Shown here: positions 11,001 through 20,325 of the stretch, piece by piece
Layout of the letters: the number at the start of each line of letters is the position of its first letter
Numbering within the stretch: position 1 is the first letter of the stretch
Source of the DNA: Pascua guehoae
Lineage: Eukaryota; Basidiomycota; Tremellomycetes; Trichosporonales; Trichosporonaceae
NCBI GenBank assembly: GCA_001600415.1
Contig: BCJX01000016.1
Coordinates: 225,878-289,877, forward strand
Direction of reading: 5' to 3'
Length of the DNA: 64,000 nt
The notes under the pieces: model-generated
Databases searched by the model: none
Seen by the model: only the letters and a program-made list of their open reading frames with translations
Told to the model about the DNA's origin: nothing
Program-made: the position numbers and the translations under genes

Positions 11001-13168
11001 ATCCCAGTGCTCTGCCGTCCTCATCCCCCCGCCTACGGTCGAGATGAGCGCCACCACTCTCCACGAATGTGCTATGAATGTCGGCATGACGGTCAACTTT
11101 GAGTTTACCGGTACACCACCGTTCCTCATTGAAATGACCGAGCAACGTCAAGGCGGACGTGCCAAGACGCAAAAGCTGCGGTTCGAGTCTCCCAGTGGCC
11201 AGCAGGAGCTTCGTCCCAGGGAAGAGGGCAAGTACACCTACACGTTTGCCTCGCTCTCCGACAGGCACTACACCAACCGCCCGCCCAAGCTCGAGTCGCT
11301 TGTGCAGGTCGTTCACCCGTCTGCGACCGTCGACGTTGTCAGCAAGGCCAAGGAGAAGCTCTGGTCGTGCTCGGGTGACGTTGTAAACCTCGAACTCGCC
11401 GTCAAGGGTAACGACCCGCTCAAGCTCACGTACCGCACGAGTCACGGGTTCCAGACCGAGGACTTTACAGTGCCCGTCAAGTCGGGCAAGCAGAGCCTGC
11501 TCGTACCCGTCCCCGCCGAGCTGTTGGCAGATGGTGGCGCAACGGGCACGTTCCACATTACCATTGTCTCGGTTGAAGACGGCAAGGGCTGCGTCAAGCG
11601 CCTGCAGAGCCGCTCCGTCGAGGTTGACATTGACCGCCGTCGCCCTACTGCACGATTCACCCGGTACGATTCTGTGGTCGTCCGCGAGGGCGAGGCCGTC
11701 GAGGCTCCGCTCCGCCTCACTGGTCAACCCGCGTGGCGTGTCCAGTACTCGCTCGATGGCAAGCCACAGCCAGAAGTGCCACTGGGCAGTGCAAACAGTG
11801 TGCTCCGCCTCGAACAGCGCGGTGTGTACAAGCTCCTCTCTGTGCGCGACAACTGGTGCCCTGGAGAGGTCGATGTCGGAACATTTGAAATCGACTACAA
11901 GCCCCTGCCCCGTGCCTCACTCGCCGAGTCGGGTGTCGTGTCGCGCCAAGGCGACGTGTACACCCACAAGGGTCTTTGTGCGGGCGAGGAGGACGCAGTC
12001 GCCGTGCGGTTCACTGGCGCATCGCCGTTTGATCTCGACTACAAGTACCAGCTCGACGGTGGCAAGGCAGCCACCCGGGCGCTCAAGAGCGCGCAGACCG
12101 TTGGTGTCCTTCACCTTGACGGGCAGCCTGGCCGGCATCGTTACGAGTTCAACCGCGTGAGCGACTCGATTTACTCGCGCGTCCCCGTACACTTTACACT
12201 CGAGCACGAAGTGTTTACGCGGCCATCGGCCAAGTTTGTGCGGCAAAACACCTTGTCGCTGTGTCGCGACTCGCCCTTGGTGACGGACGCACGCGTGCGG
12301 CTGACCGGAAAGGCGCCATTTGTGCTCACGTTCGGACTGCGTGCGCCTGCGTCCGCCGAGATTGTCAAGCACGTTGTCGAGCTCTCTGGCCGCGAGTGGC
12401 GCGTCGAGATCCCCGCCGAGATGGTCAAGGAAGTGGGACAGTACGAGATTTCGCTTCTGGGTGTCGCGGACGCGTCGGGCTGCGGCTCGGTGTGGGAGGA
12501 CAGGGGCGTCCTGGCTACGACCGTCGACGTCGTGGAGACGGCCGTCGTCGTGCCCATCTCGCACGAGCGCAACCTCTGTGTTGGCGATACGCTCGACTTT
12601 TTGCTGCAGGGCAAGGCGCCGTGGATTGTCGAGTACACCTGGCACAAGCGTACCGAGAGCGTCACGTCGAGTGCGAGCCGGTTCTCGCGCTTTGCCGATG
12701 TGCCGGGCACGTTTACGATCCACTCTGTGGCCCTCAAGGACCTCCAGGGCCAGCCCCAGTGCCGCCGCATCCTCGACGACCTCGAGCGTATCGTCCACCC
12801 GCTCCCCGGCGCCACGATCGAGGATGGCATCGACTCGCTCCGCGAGGGCGACCAGCCGGCCACGTTCAAGGTCACGTTCAGGGGTACTCCGCCGTACACG
12901 TTTACGTATACCCGCAGCGAGCGCGTGGGTGGGCGGTCGCGCGTTGTTGAGTCTCAGGTGAGCCATACAGCGGTGGGGTTGGGTGTTGCCAGTGGGGACC
13001 CACGCGCACATCGTGTTTGATTGCAGAGACTGACCCGTACAGACCATCACAGATATCTGGAACCCAGAGTACACGATCTCGTCGTCGGCGCCCGGCGACT
13101 ATGAAGTCACATCCGTGGCCGACAAGTACTGCCGCTACCCACCACTCTCCGTAAAGGGCGACGTGTAG
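8074..13168 (+). CDS. POM152: Nucleoporin POM152 (nuclear pore membrane ring)
   Basis: Membrane nucleoporin of the pore's lumenal ring, about 1262 residues, which matches the family's usual 1250-1340. Exons: 8074-8244, 9113-9352, 9626-9659 (34 nt), 9706-9838, 9873-12957 and 13043-13168. The N-terminal 150 residues hold a Pro-rich start and hydrophobic segments (VVVWAVGLVEVMKVWDIL; AEIAALAAVALLRI; IAMLVPVLMVWNAFCWFL), consistent with the membrane anchor. The remaining ~1050 residues are a chain of Ig-like beta repeats, seen as recurring L-x-G-x-x-P-(F/W) turns (LTGKAPFVLTFG, LQGKAPWIVEYTW, FRGTPPYTFTYTR) and repeated G-x-Y/F-T-x-x-S/V-V-x-D strands, as in POM152. Start at 8074 follows a C-rich leader. 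Intron 1 (868 nt) is long and purine-rich; the others are short. Recognition is from overall architecture and motif resemblance. Confidence 0.9.
8245..9112 (+). repeat. Long low-complexity intron 1 of POM152
   Basis: The intron opens with GTGAGTCTGAG and ends in CTAACCCACAG. Between about 8330 and 8440 it carries GAGAGGAACCGAGAGGGGGAACGG-type purine repeats, and about 8600-8690 has CTGCTCGACTG repeats. The flanking exons join in frame and give a continuous hydrophobic segment, so I see no need for an extra exon here. Confidence 0.55.
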
Positions 13169-14237
13169 GAGCGGTAACGGCCGAGGCGTGGGGGCAGGCG
13201 TAGAAGAGTAGAATGGCCGCGTGAGGCGGTGAGATTGCGAGTCAGAGGCGTTCATATTGCATACACACAATGTATCTCATTGCTAGTGCGAGTGGGTGCA
13301 TCGTACTCTTAATCGAGCAAGTGGGCAGCTGGTTGAGGACGGTGGCCCAGTCAAGACTGGCCATCCTTTATCCTCGCTAGAGTCGATCTCGGGCATTAAC
13401 TGTAGGATCCCAGGATCCACGTTCCCTTGCAGGAGTTTCCAGGATATGCTAGGATGACTTGGGAATTGGGCACAGGACCAGGCTATGGCGGCTTCAAAGC
13501 TATTCATTGCATGCACGACAGAACTTTGCATCCACCGTGAAGTTGTGTCAAAATCGCAAGTGGAAATGTGGACTGACTTGGGTTCCAGATGGCCGCCCTG
13601 GCCGTATTGTGTTTCTCGCTTGGACGAAAACAGGACGATGGCCCTTGCGCTAACTCACTGGCGCGATTGGTGTATATCCGCATAGTCCCGCTGAGCCACG
13701 TGCAGTTCAAGGATTCATCCTTTCAACCGCGATGGGAAATCTGTGAAAATAAAGTAAACATGATGATATTCATCTAACAGGGTGGTGATGTGGTTCTAAC
13801 CCTCTCACTCACTAATACCCTAATACCCCTAAACCCACCGCGTGTTCGGTTCCTAGCACTGCCCTTGCACTTCCCTGGCAGCTGTACGGAGGACACAAGG
13901 ATGCGCAGGTGTTCATACAAAAGGGAGAATTTTTCACAACCTACAAGCCCTTGGGGCGGCACAACAAGTGCCAAAACATCTTTTTGTACGTGCGTGGGAT
14001 TGGTGAAGGGGTGTGCTGTGGTGTGTTGCTGGTTGTGAGCAGCATGAGGAGGATGCCGTTTGAGGTTTCACCCAGAGTCGGGCCGTTTGTTTACCCACCC
14101 CCGTTGATTTACCCACCCCTCCATTTCGAGGCTTCCGATCATGTTGACTCCCCACTCACGACTACTGTGCACGCTCTGACCTGTTCTCCCCGCTTGCATA
14201 CTCACCCACTCACACAACCTAGCCTCGGGCTACAGCC
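13169..14237. other. Intergenic region
   Basis: No gene supported. Around 13797-13835 there is a C-rich stretch of CTAA-containing units (ACCCTAATACCCCTAAACCC) that looks telomere-like but is short and degenerate. From about 14090 the sequence becomes C/T-rich leading to the ATG at 14238. Confidence 0.55.
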
Positions 14238-17200
14238 ATGTTTGACGCGCACGCGCCGCCCCTCGTGCGCCCCGCCGTGACCCCGGCGCTCGCGGCGCGC
14301 GTCGCGCGCGAGGCGTACGGCCTCGACGTCGGCGTCAAGGAGCTAGGGAGTAACCAGGACCGCAACTATTTGCTCACTCCCACTCGGGGGATCGGGACGA
14401 GGACGGGCTCGGACACGGGTACGGACATGGGCGTGAGCAATGGTCCCAATGGTTGTCATGGTGCTGCTCCTTGCACGACTGCACCTCGCAGCACGCCCAG
14501 TACCCAGCCTGTACCCCGCTACCTTCTCAAATTCGACAATGACGCGTTCACGACGCGCGAGCTCGAGGTGCAGAACGAGGCCATGCTGCGGCTCGCGGAC
14601 GCGGGCGTGTGTGTGCCTACGCCGCTGCGCAACCTGGCGGGCGAGTGGATCAGTGTCGTCTGCGTCGGCGACGAGGACGGGGCGGGGGTGAAAGTGGGTT
14701 CGGAGGCGGGGGCGGGTGCGGCGGGCGAGAGAGCAGGGTCTGGGACAGTGGAAGTTGGGAGTCGAAAGCTCCGAGCGCGCCTCCTCACGTTCGTCGAGGG
14801 CACATCGCTCGTGGACGACGGGCACCTCTCGCCCTCGGTCATCGCGGGCCTGGGGACGCTGGCGGGGCGCGTCGTCTCCGTCCTGGCCGACATGGACATG
14901 GCGGGGGACGCAGCCGCGCTCGACCGCGACCTGCAGTGGGACATGCGCAACGGCCTCGCGGTCGTCGAGGCGCTCGCGCCCCATCTCTCCCCAGACCGAC
15001 GCGATACTGTCCTCTCCGCCGCGCGCGCGGCGTGGGCGACCATCACGGCGGCCGACAGTATTTCCCCCCTGCCCGTCCAGGTCATCCACGGGGACATAAG
15101 CGACGACAACGTCGTGGGGACACGCGACGCCCTGGGCCGCGTCACCCCCCTTGCGGTGATTGACTGGGGCGACCTGGCGACCGGCTGGCGCGTCGCCGAG
15201 ATTGCAGTCACCGTCTCGGCCGTCCTGCACCACCAGGACCAACAGGGTCCGCGGGCCCTCGACGCCCTCCCCGCCATCACGGCGTTTGACGCCCTCGTGC
15301 CGCTCACGGACGCAGAGGTAGCCGTGCTCTGGCCCCTCGTCACGCTCCGCGCCGCCGTCATCGTGGCGGCGGGCGCGCACCAGCTCGCCCTCGAGCCCGC
15401 GAATGATTATGTCCGCGACCGCGTCGCGCACGAGTGGCGCATCTTTACCGCAGCGACGAGCGTGCATCCCGCCCTCGCCGAGGTGGCCGTGCGTGCCGCG
15501 CTTGCGAGGGACGCACGGGAGATACCCGAGGTGCAGTGTAGGCTCGTCCCTACGCTCGTCGCTGGTGATGAACGCGCGAGGGCTGAGGACGCGACTTCGG
15601 CCGCAAACTCGGCCTCGGCGTGGAACGAAACCACGGCTCAAGACACGGACACTGCCTCGAGCCCGACAGCTCACACTGCCACAACCACTAAGGGGTTATC
15701 TGTCGCCAACACTGCCCCGGCCTCGAGCGAGCCTGAGACCGAGGCCACGATTGAGGCGGAAATCGTCGCCCTCGACGCCACGAGCCCCCACCTGCACCGT
15801 GGCGCCTGGACCGAGGCGGACGTCGAGAAACGCCTCGCGGCGTCCGTCGTGGAGCGCAGCCGCGCAGCCGTATTCGCGTACGGCGAGCACCGACTGACGC
15901 GCTCTCCCATGCCCGGTCCAGAACCACACAACGCGGCGCTGATCACCGAGGTCCACCTACCGAGAGCTGTGCAGGTCGTGGCGCCGTTCAGCGGCGAGGT
16001 CGTGCCGTCGTCTGCGGGGCTTCTCCTCCGCGGGGCGTTTGGGGAGATTGAGCTGCGTGGCATCGAGGCGGATTCAGCGCTCAGCGCGGGGGTGTCTCGC
16101 GTCGTCGCTGGAGCCGTGCTCGGCCTTACGGGGACGCTCATGACGGTCCAGTGGCGTGTGCCCGGCTCCCCGCCCGCGCCGGAATTCACGACCGCGTCCG
16201 CGCTCCCGGCCTGGCGGCGTCTCACGGTCGACCCGGCACATCTCCTTGGTCTCGCCCCCGTGCCGGCGCTCGACGTGGCGCGTGCCCGCGCGCAGCGCGA
16301 GGCGGCCGTCCCCGGCGCCGCGGAGCGGTACTACGAATCCTCGTCGGCGCCCGAGATTGAGCGCGGATGGCGGGACCTGTTGATCGACACGGGCGGGCGG
16401 AGCTACGTCGACATGGTGAACAACGTGAGCGCGATCGGGCACGCGCACCCCGTGCTAGCGGACGCGGTGCACGCGCAGCTGCTCACGCTCAACACAAACT
16501 GCCGGTTCCTGTATGCTTCGCTCGCAGAGTATGTCGAGCGGCTTGCTGCCTTGGCTCCACATCCATCGTTGCAGGCCGTCCTGCTCGTCAACTCGGGGAG
16601 CGAGGCGGTCGACCTCGCCCTGCACCTCGCGCGCCTCGCGACGGGGCGGCGCGGCGTCGTCGTCCTCCGCGAGGCGTATCATGGGTGGACGGTCGGGTCG
16701 GATGCCGTGTCGACGTCGGCGTGGGAGAATCCGCACGCGGCGGGGAGCAGGCCCGACTGGGTCCACGTCGCGGATGCGGTGAATACGTACCGTGGCAAGC
16801 ACAGGGGTTCGGACGCGGGAGAGCAGTACGTGGCCGACATGGTGCGCCTCCTCGACGCCCTCGATGCGGGGGGCACTCCTGCAGGTGCGTTCCTCGCCGA
16901 GCCCGTGTTCGGCAACGGCGGGGGCATCACGTACCCGCCCAACTACCTCCGGGACGTGTACGCGGCCGTCCGCGCGCGCGGCGGCGTGTGCATCGCGGAC
17001 GAAGTCCAGGTCGGCCTCGGGCGGCTCGGACACCACACCTGGGGCGTAGAGTATGCCGGCGTCGTCCCCGACATTCTCTGCGTGGCCAAAGCCCTCGGGA
17101 ACGGATATCCCCTCGGCGCCGTCCTGACCACACGCGCAATCGCGGCCGCCCTCGAGCGCGACGGGAGCTTCTTCTCGTCCGCCGGCGGCGCGACCGCCTC

Positions 17201-17582
17201 GTGCGTCGCGGGTCTCGCCGTCCTCGACGTCCTCCGCGACGAGCACCTCCAGGACAACGCACGCGTCGTCGGCGACCACCTCGCAGCCCGCCTCCGCAGC
17301 CTTTACGATAGGCATCAGACCATCGGCGCACTCCATGGCATGGGGCTGTACCAGGGCATCGAGCTCGTGCGGGACCGCACATCAAAGGAGCCAGCAGAAG
17401 ACGAAACGGCGTGGGTCTGCGAGCGCATGCTCGCGTACGGTGTCGTCGTCCAGCCCACCAGCGAGAGGCGCAACGTGCTCAAGGTCAAGCCCCCGCTCGT
17501 GCTCACGCGGCAACATGCCGATGTGTTTGTGGACGCGTTGGATAGCGTGCTGGCAGAGCTCGACAAGAGGCGGTATTGGTAG
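14238..17582 (+). CDS. Intronless APH-type kinase / M23-like / class III aminotransferase fusion
   Basis: A 1114-residue multidomain enzyme. Residues ~1-420 are an aminoglycoside-phosphotransferase/choline-kinase-like fold: the catalytic loop HGDISDDN sits at about 283-290 and the metal-binding IDWGD at about 307-311. Residues ~540-690 resemble the M23/hybrid-barrel domain found between the two enzymes in bacterial homologues, but no zinc-ligand set is visible, so it is probably structural. Residues ~700-1114 are a PLP class III aminotransferase: SGSEAVDLAL, AYHGWT, IADEVQVGLGR, and the Schiff-base lysine at about residue 951 in CVAKALGNGYPLG. Related human enzymes (hydroxylysine kinase plus phospho-lyases of the AGXT2L type) phosphorylate an amino alcohol and then eliminate phosphate, so a coupled kinase/phospho-lyase on ethanolamine, hydroxylysine or a similar amine is plausible but inferred. 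It has no intron, unlike nearly all neighbours. A Thr/Ser/Ala-rich linker spans ~445-495. Confidence 0.88.
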   Translation: MFDAHAPPLVRPAVTPALAARVAREAYGLDVGVKELGSNQDRNYLLTPTRGIGTRTGSDTGTDMGVSNGPNGCHGAAPCTTAPRSTPSTQPVPRYLLKFDNDAFTTRELEVQNEAMLRLADAGVCVPTPLRNLAGEWISVVCVGDEDGAGVKVGSEAGAGAAGERAGSGTVEVGSRKLRARLLTFVEGTSLVDDGHLSPSVIAGLGTLAGRVVSVLADMDMAGDAAALDRDLQWDMRNGLAVVEALAPHLSPDRRDTVLSAARAAWATITAADSISPLPVQVIHGDISDDNVVGTRDALGRVTPLAVIDWGDLATGWRVAEIAVTVSAVLHHQDQQGPRALDALPAITAFDALVPLTDAEVAVLWPLVTLRAAVIVAAGAHQLALEPANDYVRDRVAHEWRIFTAATSVHPALAEVAVRAALARDAREIPEVQCRLVPTLVAGDERARAEDATSAANSASAWNETTAQDTDTASSPTAHTATTTKGLSVANTAPASSEPETEATIEAEIVALDATSPHLHRGAWTEADVEKRLAASVVERSRAAVFAYGEHRLTRSPMPGPEPHNAALITEVHLPRAVQVVAPFSGEVVPSSAGLLLRGAFGEIELRGIEADSALSAGVSRVVAGAVLGLTGTLMTVQWRVPGSPPAPEFTTASALPAWRRLTVDPAHLLGLAPVPALDVARARAQREAAVPGAAERYYESSSAPEIERGWRDLLIDTGGRSYVDMVNNVSAIGHAHPVLADAVHAQLLTLNTNCRFLYASLAEYVERLAALAPHPSLQAVLLVNSGSEAVDLALHLARLATGRRGVVVLREAYHGWTVGSDAVSTSAWENPHAAGSRPDWVHVADAVNTYRGKHRGSDAGEQYVADMVRLLDALDAGGTPAGAFLAEPVFGNGGGITYPPNYLRDVYAAVRARGGVCIADEVQVGLGRLGHHTWGVEYAGVVPDILCVAKALGNGYPLGAVLTTRAIAAALERDGSFFSSAGGATASCVAGLAVLDVLRDEHLQDNARVVGDHLAARLRSLYDRHQTIGALHGMGLYQGIELVRDRTSKEPAEDETAWVCERMLAYGVVVQPTSERRNVLKVKPPLVLTRQHADVFVDALDSVLAELDKRRYW

Positions 17583-18127
17583 GCGGGGTTGTGATCGGGC
17601 GGGTGGAGCTGTTGTAAGTTTGGCAAAGCATGTTAGAGGACAGTCTTGGTCGCCGTGTTTGATGGGAAATGTTACATGTCGCGCCGTGGCCTCGATGTTG
17701 TCTAGCAGCCCCCGATCAAAGCCAATCCCACCACAGTGGCGACCTCGTCAGTCTACCTTCTCGGCCCATCCTTGAGACGACTGCGAGAGCGCGGCAGTCT
17801 GGCTTTCTCAACGCTTCACACTGCGCAACTTTACCCCGACGCCAACCTGTCAGCCGTTCTTTACCAGTCTGTCGTGCTCGCTCGCCATGTTGCTTTACTG
17901 ATGCTGCATGTTCATGCTCTATGTCGCCTGGCAGCAGCTGTCTGCAGCCACAGCACGTCTGCCGGCCGTGAGTCTTCGACGTGGGGCCACTCTATCAGCG
18001 ACAACGCCCACACGTCATCCTCCTTGTTTGGCGAGATCCTCACCGTTTCACTCCAAACCAACGCGCGATTGTGTTCGCGTTCGCATTCGCATTCGTACTC
18101 GCACTCGCACACACCCCACACACCACC
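17583..18127. other. Convergent intergenic region
   Basis: Lies between the ends of the fusion-enzyme gene (+) and MED21 (-). Contains a TCGCATTCGCATTCG-type short repeat at about 18070-18115. No coding evidence. Confidence 0.55.
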
Positions 18128-19822
18128 CTACATCATCCCACTCAAGCTGGCCAAACTTGGCACGTTGCGCTCCGTCCCGTCGCCGACTGTTATCCGGATG
18201 ATGGTACGGAGCTCGTCGAGCAGTGATTCTGAGTGTCAGGAGGTTTGCGGCAGACATGCCCTGTCGTTTGTGGCAAGGAACAGCATGGTACGCCAGTTGA
18301 ATAGGCATTGTACGATTCGAGACGGACACAGTGGCGAGTAGCCGTGGTCATGGTCACGCTCCACCCCTCGCTACACCGAGCAATGACGACAACTCGTCAC
18401 AGCAATATTCAGACCATCACCTCGCTCCCTGAACCCGCTACTCACCAGCCTCGTCCAGCACTTGCTTGTACTCTGCGTTCGCCGCGAGCATCTCCTCCTG
18501 GAGCGCGCTTAATCGTTCGGCCTGATGTTAGTCGGGAGCTAGAATGAATGACGTAGCGTGTACGGTAGACAAGACGAAGCGAGCAGTGCGGGTGCCCGAT
18601 AGCGCGAGCGCCTGGCATCTCGTGGCAGGAGCCTCAGTCTCCACACTTCACATTCTCTGCAACTTGCTCGCTTCCCATCGCATCGTGGACTCACTCTTGC
18701 CCCACTGTCATCCTTGCTCGGGAGCGCGGCGACGAGCGTCTCAATGTCCTTTGCGCGCCGGACAATGTCCGACACAAACGCCTGGATTGCCGCTGAGGGT
18801 TAGCAGGGAAGGTCATCGAGAGTGGGAGATTCGGGGCTAAAGCCTACGTCGTATTCGTTGGGAGTCGACTGCAGGCCAAGCGTGGCTGAATAATGCCCAG
18901 CACATGTGCAAGCCGGTCATTTCACACATGTAGAACCAGGTATCCCACAACTAGACGCATCGGCGCGGCCAACTCGACGGCTCAGACAATGGCTCTCTGG
19001 CGCAATTGTCTCGTCTCCATGGCTACTCACCTCGGTATTCCTTGCCCCTCGCTGCCTGGGCGGTCTGGAGGGTGCGCGGAATAGCAGCCGATGTCTGCTC
19101 AAACTGCGTGCGGTGCGTGATGTACTCGATCGACGACGCAGTGATCGTTAAGAGCTGTGTGTGTTAGCGCTGAAAGGGAAGCCGGAGGACTGGGACGAGC
19201 GAATGGGTCGTGTTGGCGTCGACCGGCCGAAGAGCAAAAGAGCAGACCCGACAACGCTGCTTATGCAAGATCATAGCGTCGTGTGTGTCGATGCCAGTCG
19301 ACAGCCCGGCTGCTGTGTGGACATTGCGACTTGGCAAGCGAGAACCGGCAGCTCAAGGTGTGCCGAACTGGTGGACGTCGTTGTTCGGTGTGCAGCCTGC
19401 TGTCCCACAGCCCCGCAATGCCCGTCTCGCGCACTAGAGGAGGGCATGATGTTCCTCCTTTGCACTCCCAAGACCTTGCAGAGCCTGGGACCACACCGAC
19501 GACACGGAACGACAACACGGGGTGGAAAGCGATAGACTCACATCTAGGATGGCATCTTGCAGCTTTGCGTCAGCGCCGCCGTCGGGCTCGGCATACCTGG
19601 GTGATCCTGTCCTGCAGTGTCAGCCCACTTGTACAGCACTGGCGGCCGTTCTCCTCTGTGCATGGGAATGTTGGATATCCGAGGGTGCATGCGTGCGATT
19701 GTGGTGCCCGGTTGTGGACCGAGCGGCTGAAGCCGAACAACAATCCGCAACACGATCTCATCACAAGGCCGCAATCTTTGTCCCTGGAACCTTCCCATGC
19801 ACGGCCATGGCCAACGCACCAT
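18128..19822 (-). CDS. MED21: Mediator complex subunit 21
   Basis: Small Mediator middle-module subunit that pairs with MED7; nuclear, links activators to RNA polymerase II. Exons on the minus strand, 5' to 3': 19820-19822, 19597-19611, 19542-19562, 19031-19154, 18848-18885, 18695-18781, 18446-18521, 18128-18228. Together they encode 154 residues, the usual MED21 size. The protein begins M-DRITQ-LQDAILD-LLTITASS, the signature N-terminus of the family, followed by IEYITHRTQFEQ, then AFVSDIVRRAKDIETLVAAL (the conserved central helix) and a C-terminal coiled coil (RLSALQEEMLAANAEYKQVL). The first exon is just the ATG, followed at once by a GTGCGT donor. Each boundary has a GT donor and AG acceptor and every phase closes. 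No long reading frame marks this gene, so automated gene calls may miss it. Confidence 0.85.
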
Positions 19823-20325
19823 GTCAGTAGATAATTCGGCACTGAGCATCTCGTGCCCTAGGCATCTGGGCGGGGCGGGAGGCTGCGCGTGAGCGGTGCG
19901 GCGGCGGTGGTGGTGGTAGACATGGACATGGGCGTGGTAAACGCACCTGGCCGGGGGTACCGTCTGGATGAGCGAGTGAGTGGAAACAAAACGCGCGACT
20001 GGCGCGAATGACGAGAGAACTCCTTTTGTTGATCATCAATCTCGTTCCGTCCATTCCACCATTATTGCCACCGCGTCTCATCGAACATTACCACCATCTC
20101 GAGCACAATAACGGCCCGATACGCGACAGGCCGATACCCGGCGACACTGGTACGATCCACAACGAGACCAGACGAGGACCCGTGCTGCACGGTAACACGA
20201 AAAAAACAGTACTCGCGGATACGACCGGACAACAACACGCGCACCCACACCCCTCCACTCCGGAACGCCTCGTACTGTCTCCCACCCACCTCACACTCCG
20301 TTCCCACCACCCATTGCCACCCACA
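19823..20325. promoter_or_regulatory. Divergent promoter region of MED21 and BUB2
   Basis: A 503-bp region between divergently transcribed MED21 (-) and BUB2 (+). The BUB2-proximal 250 bases are C/A/T-rich leader-like sequence. No clear TATA element or known operator could be picked out. Confidence 0.5.

Noticed and set aside
11917..13074. 385-codon minus-strand frame opposite POM152
   Set aside because: Antisense shadow of Ig-like repeats; no independent evidence.
14343..15674. 443-codon minus-strand frame
   Set aside because: Antisense shadow of the kinase domain; Arg/Gly-rich translation caused by GC-rich third positions.
15850..16230. Active M23 metallopeptidase domain inside the fusion enzyme
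   Set aside because: No HxxxD/HxH zinc-ligand pattern is visible, so only the barrel-like fold is proposed.
18746..18792. Acceptor directly after CTAACCCTCAG for MED21 exon 6
   Set aside because: It shifts the frame; the acceptor ten bases downstream (ATCCAG) gives phase 0 and the conserved AFVSDIV.
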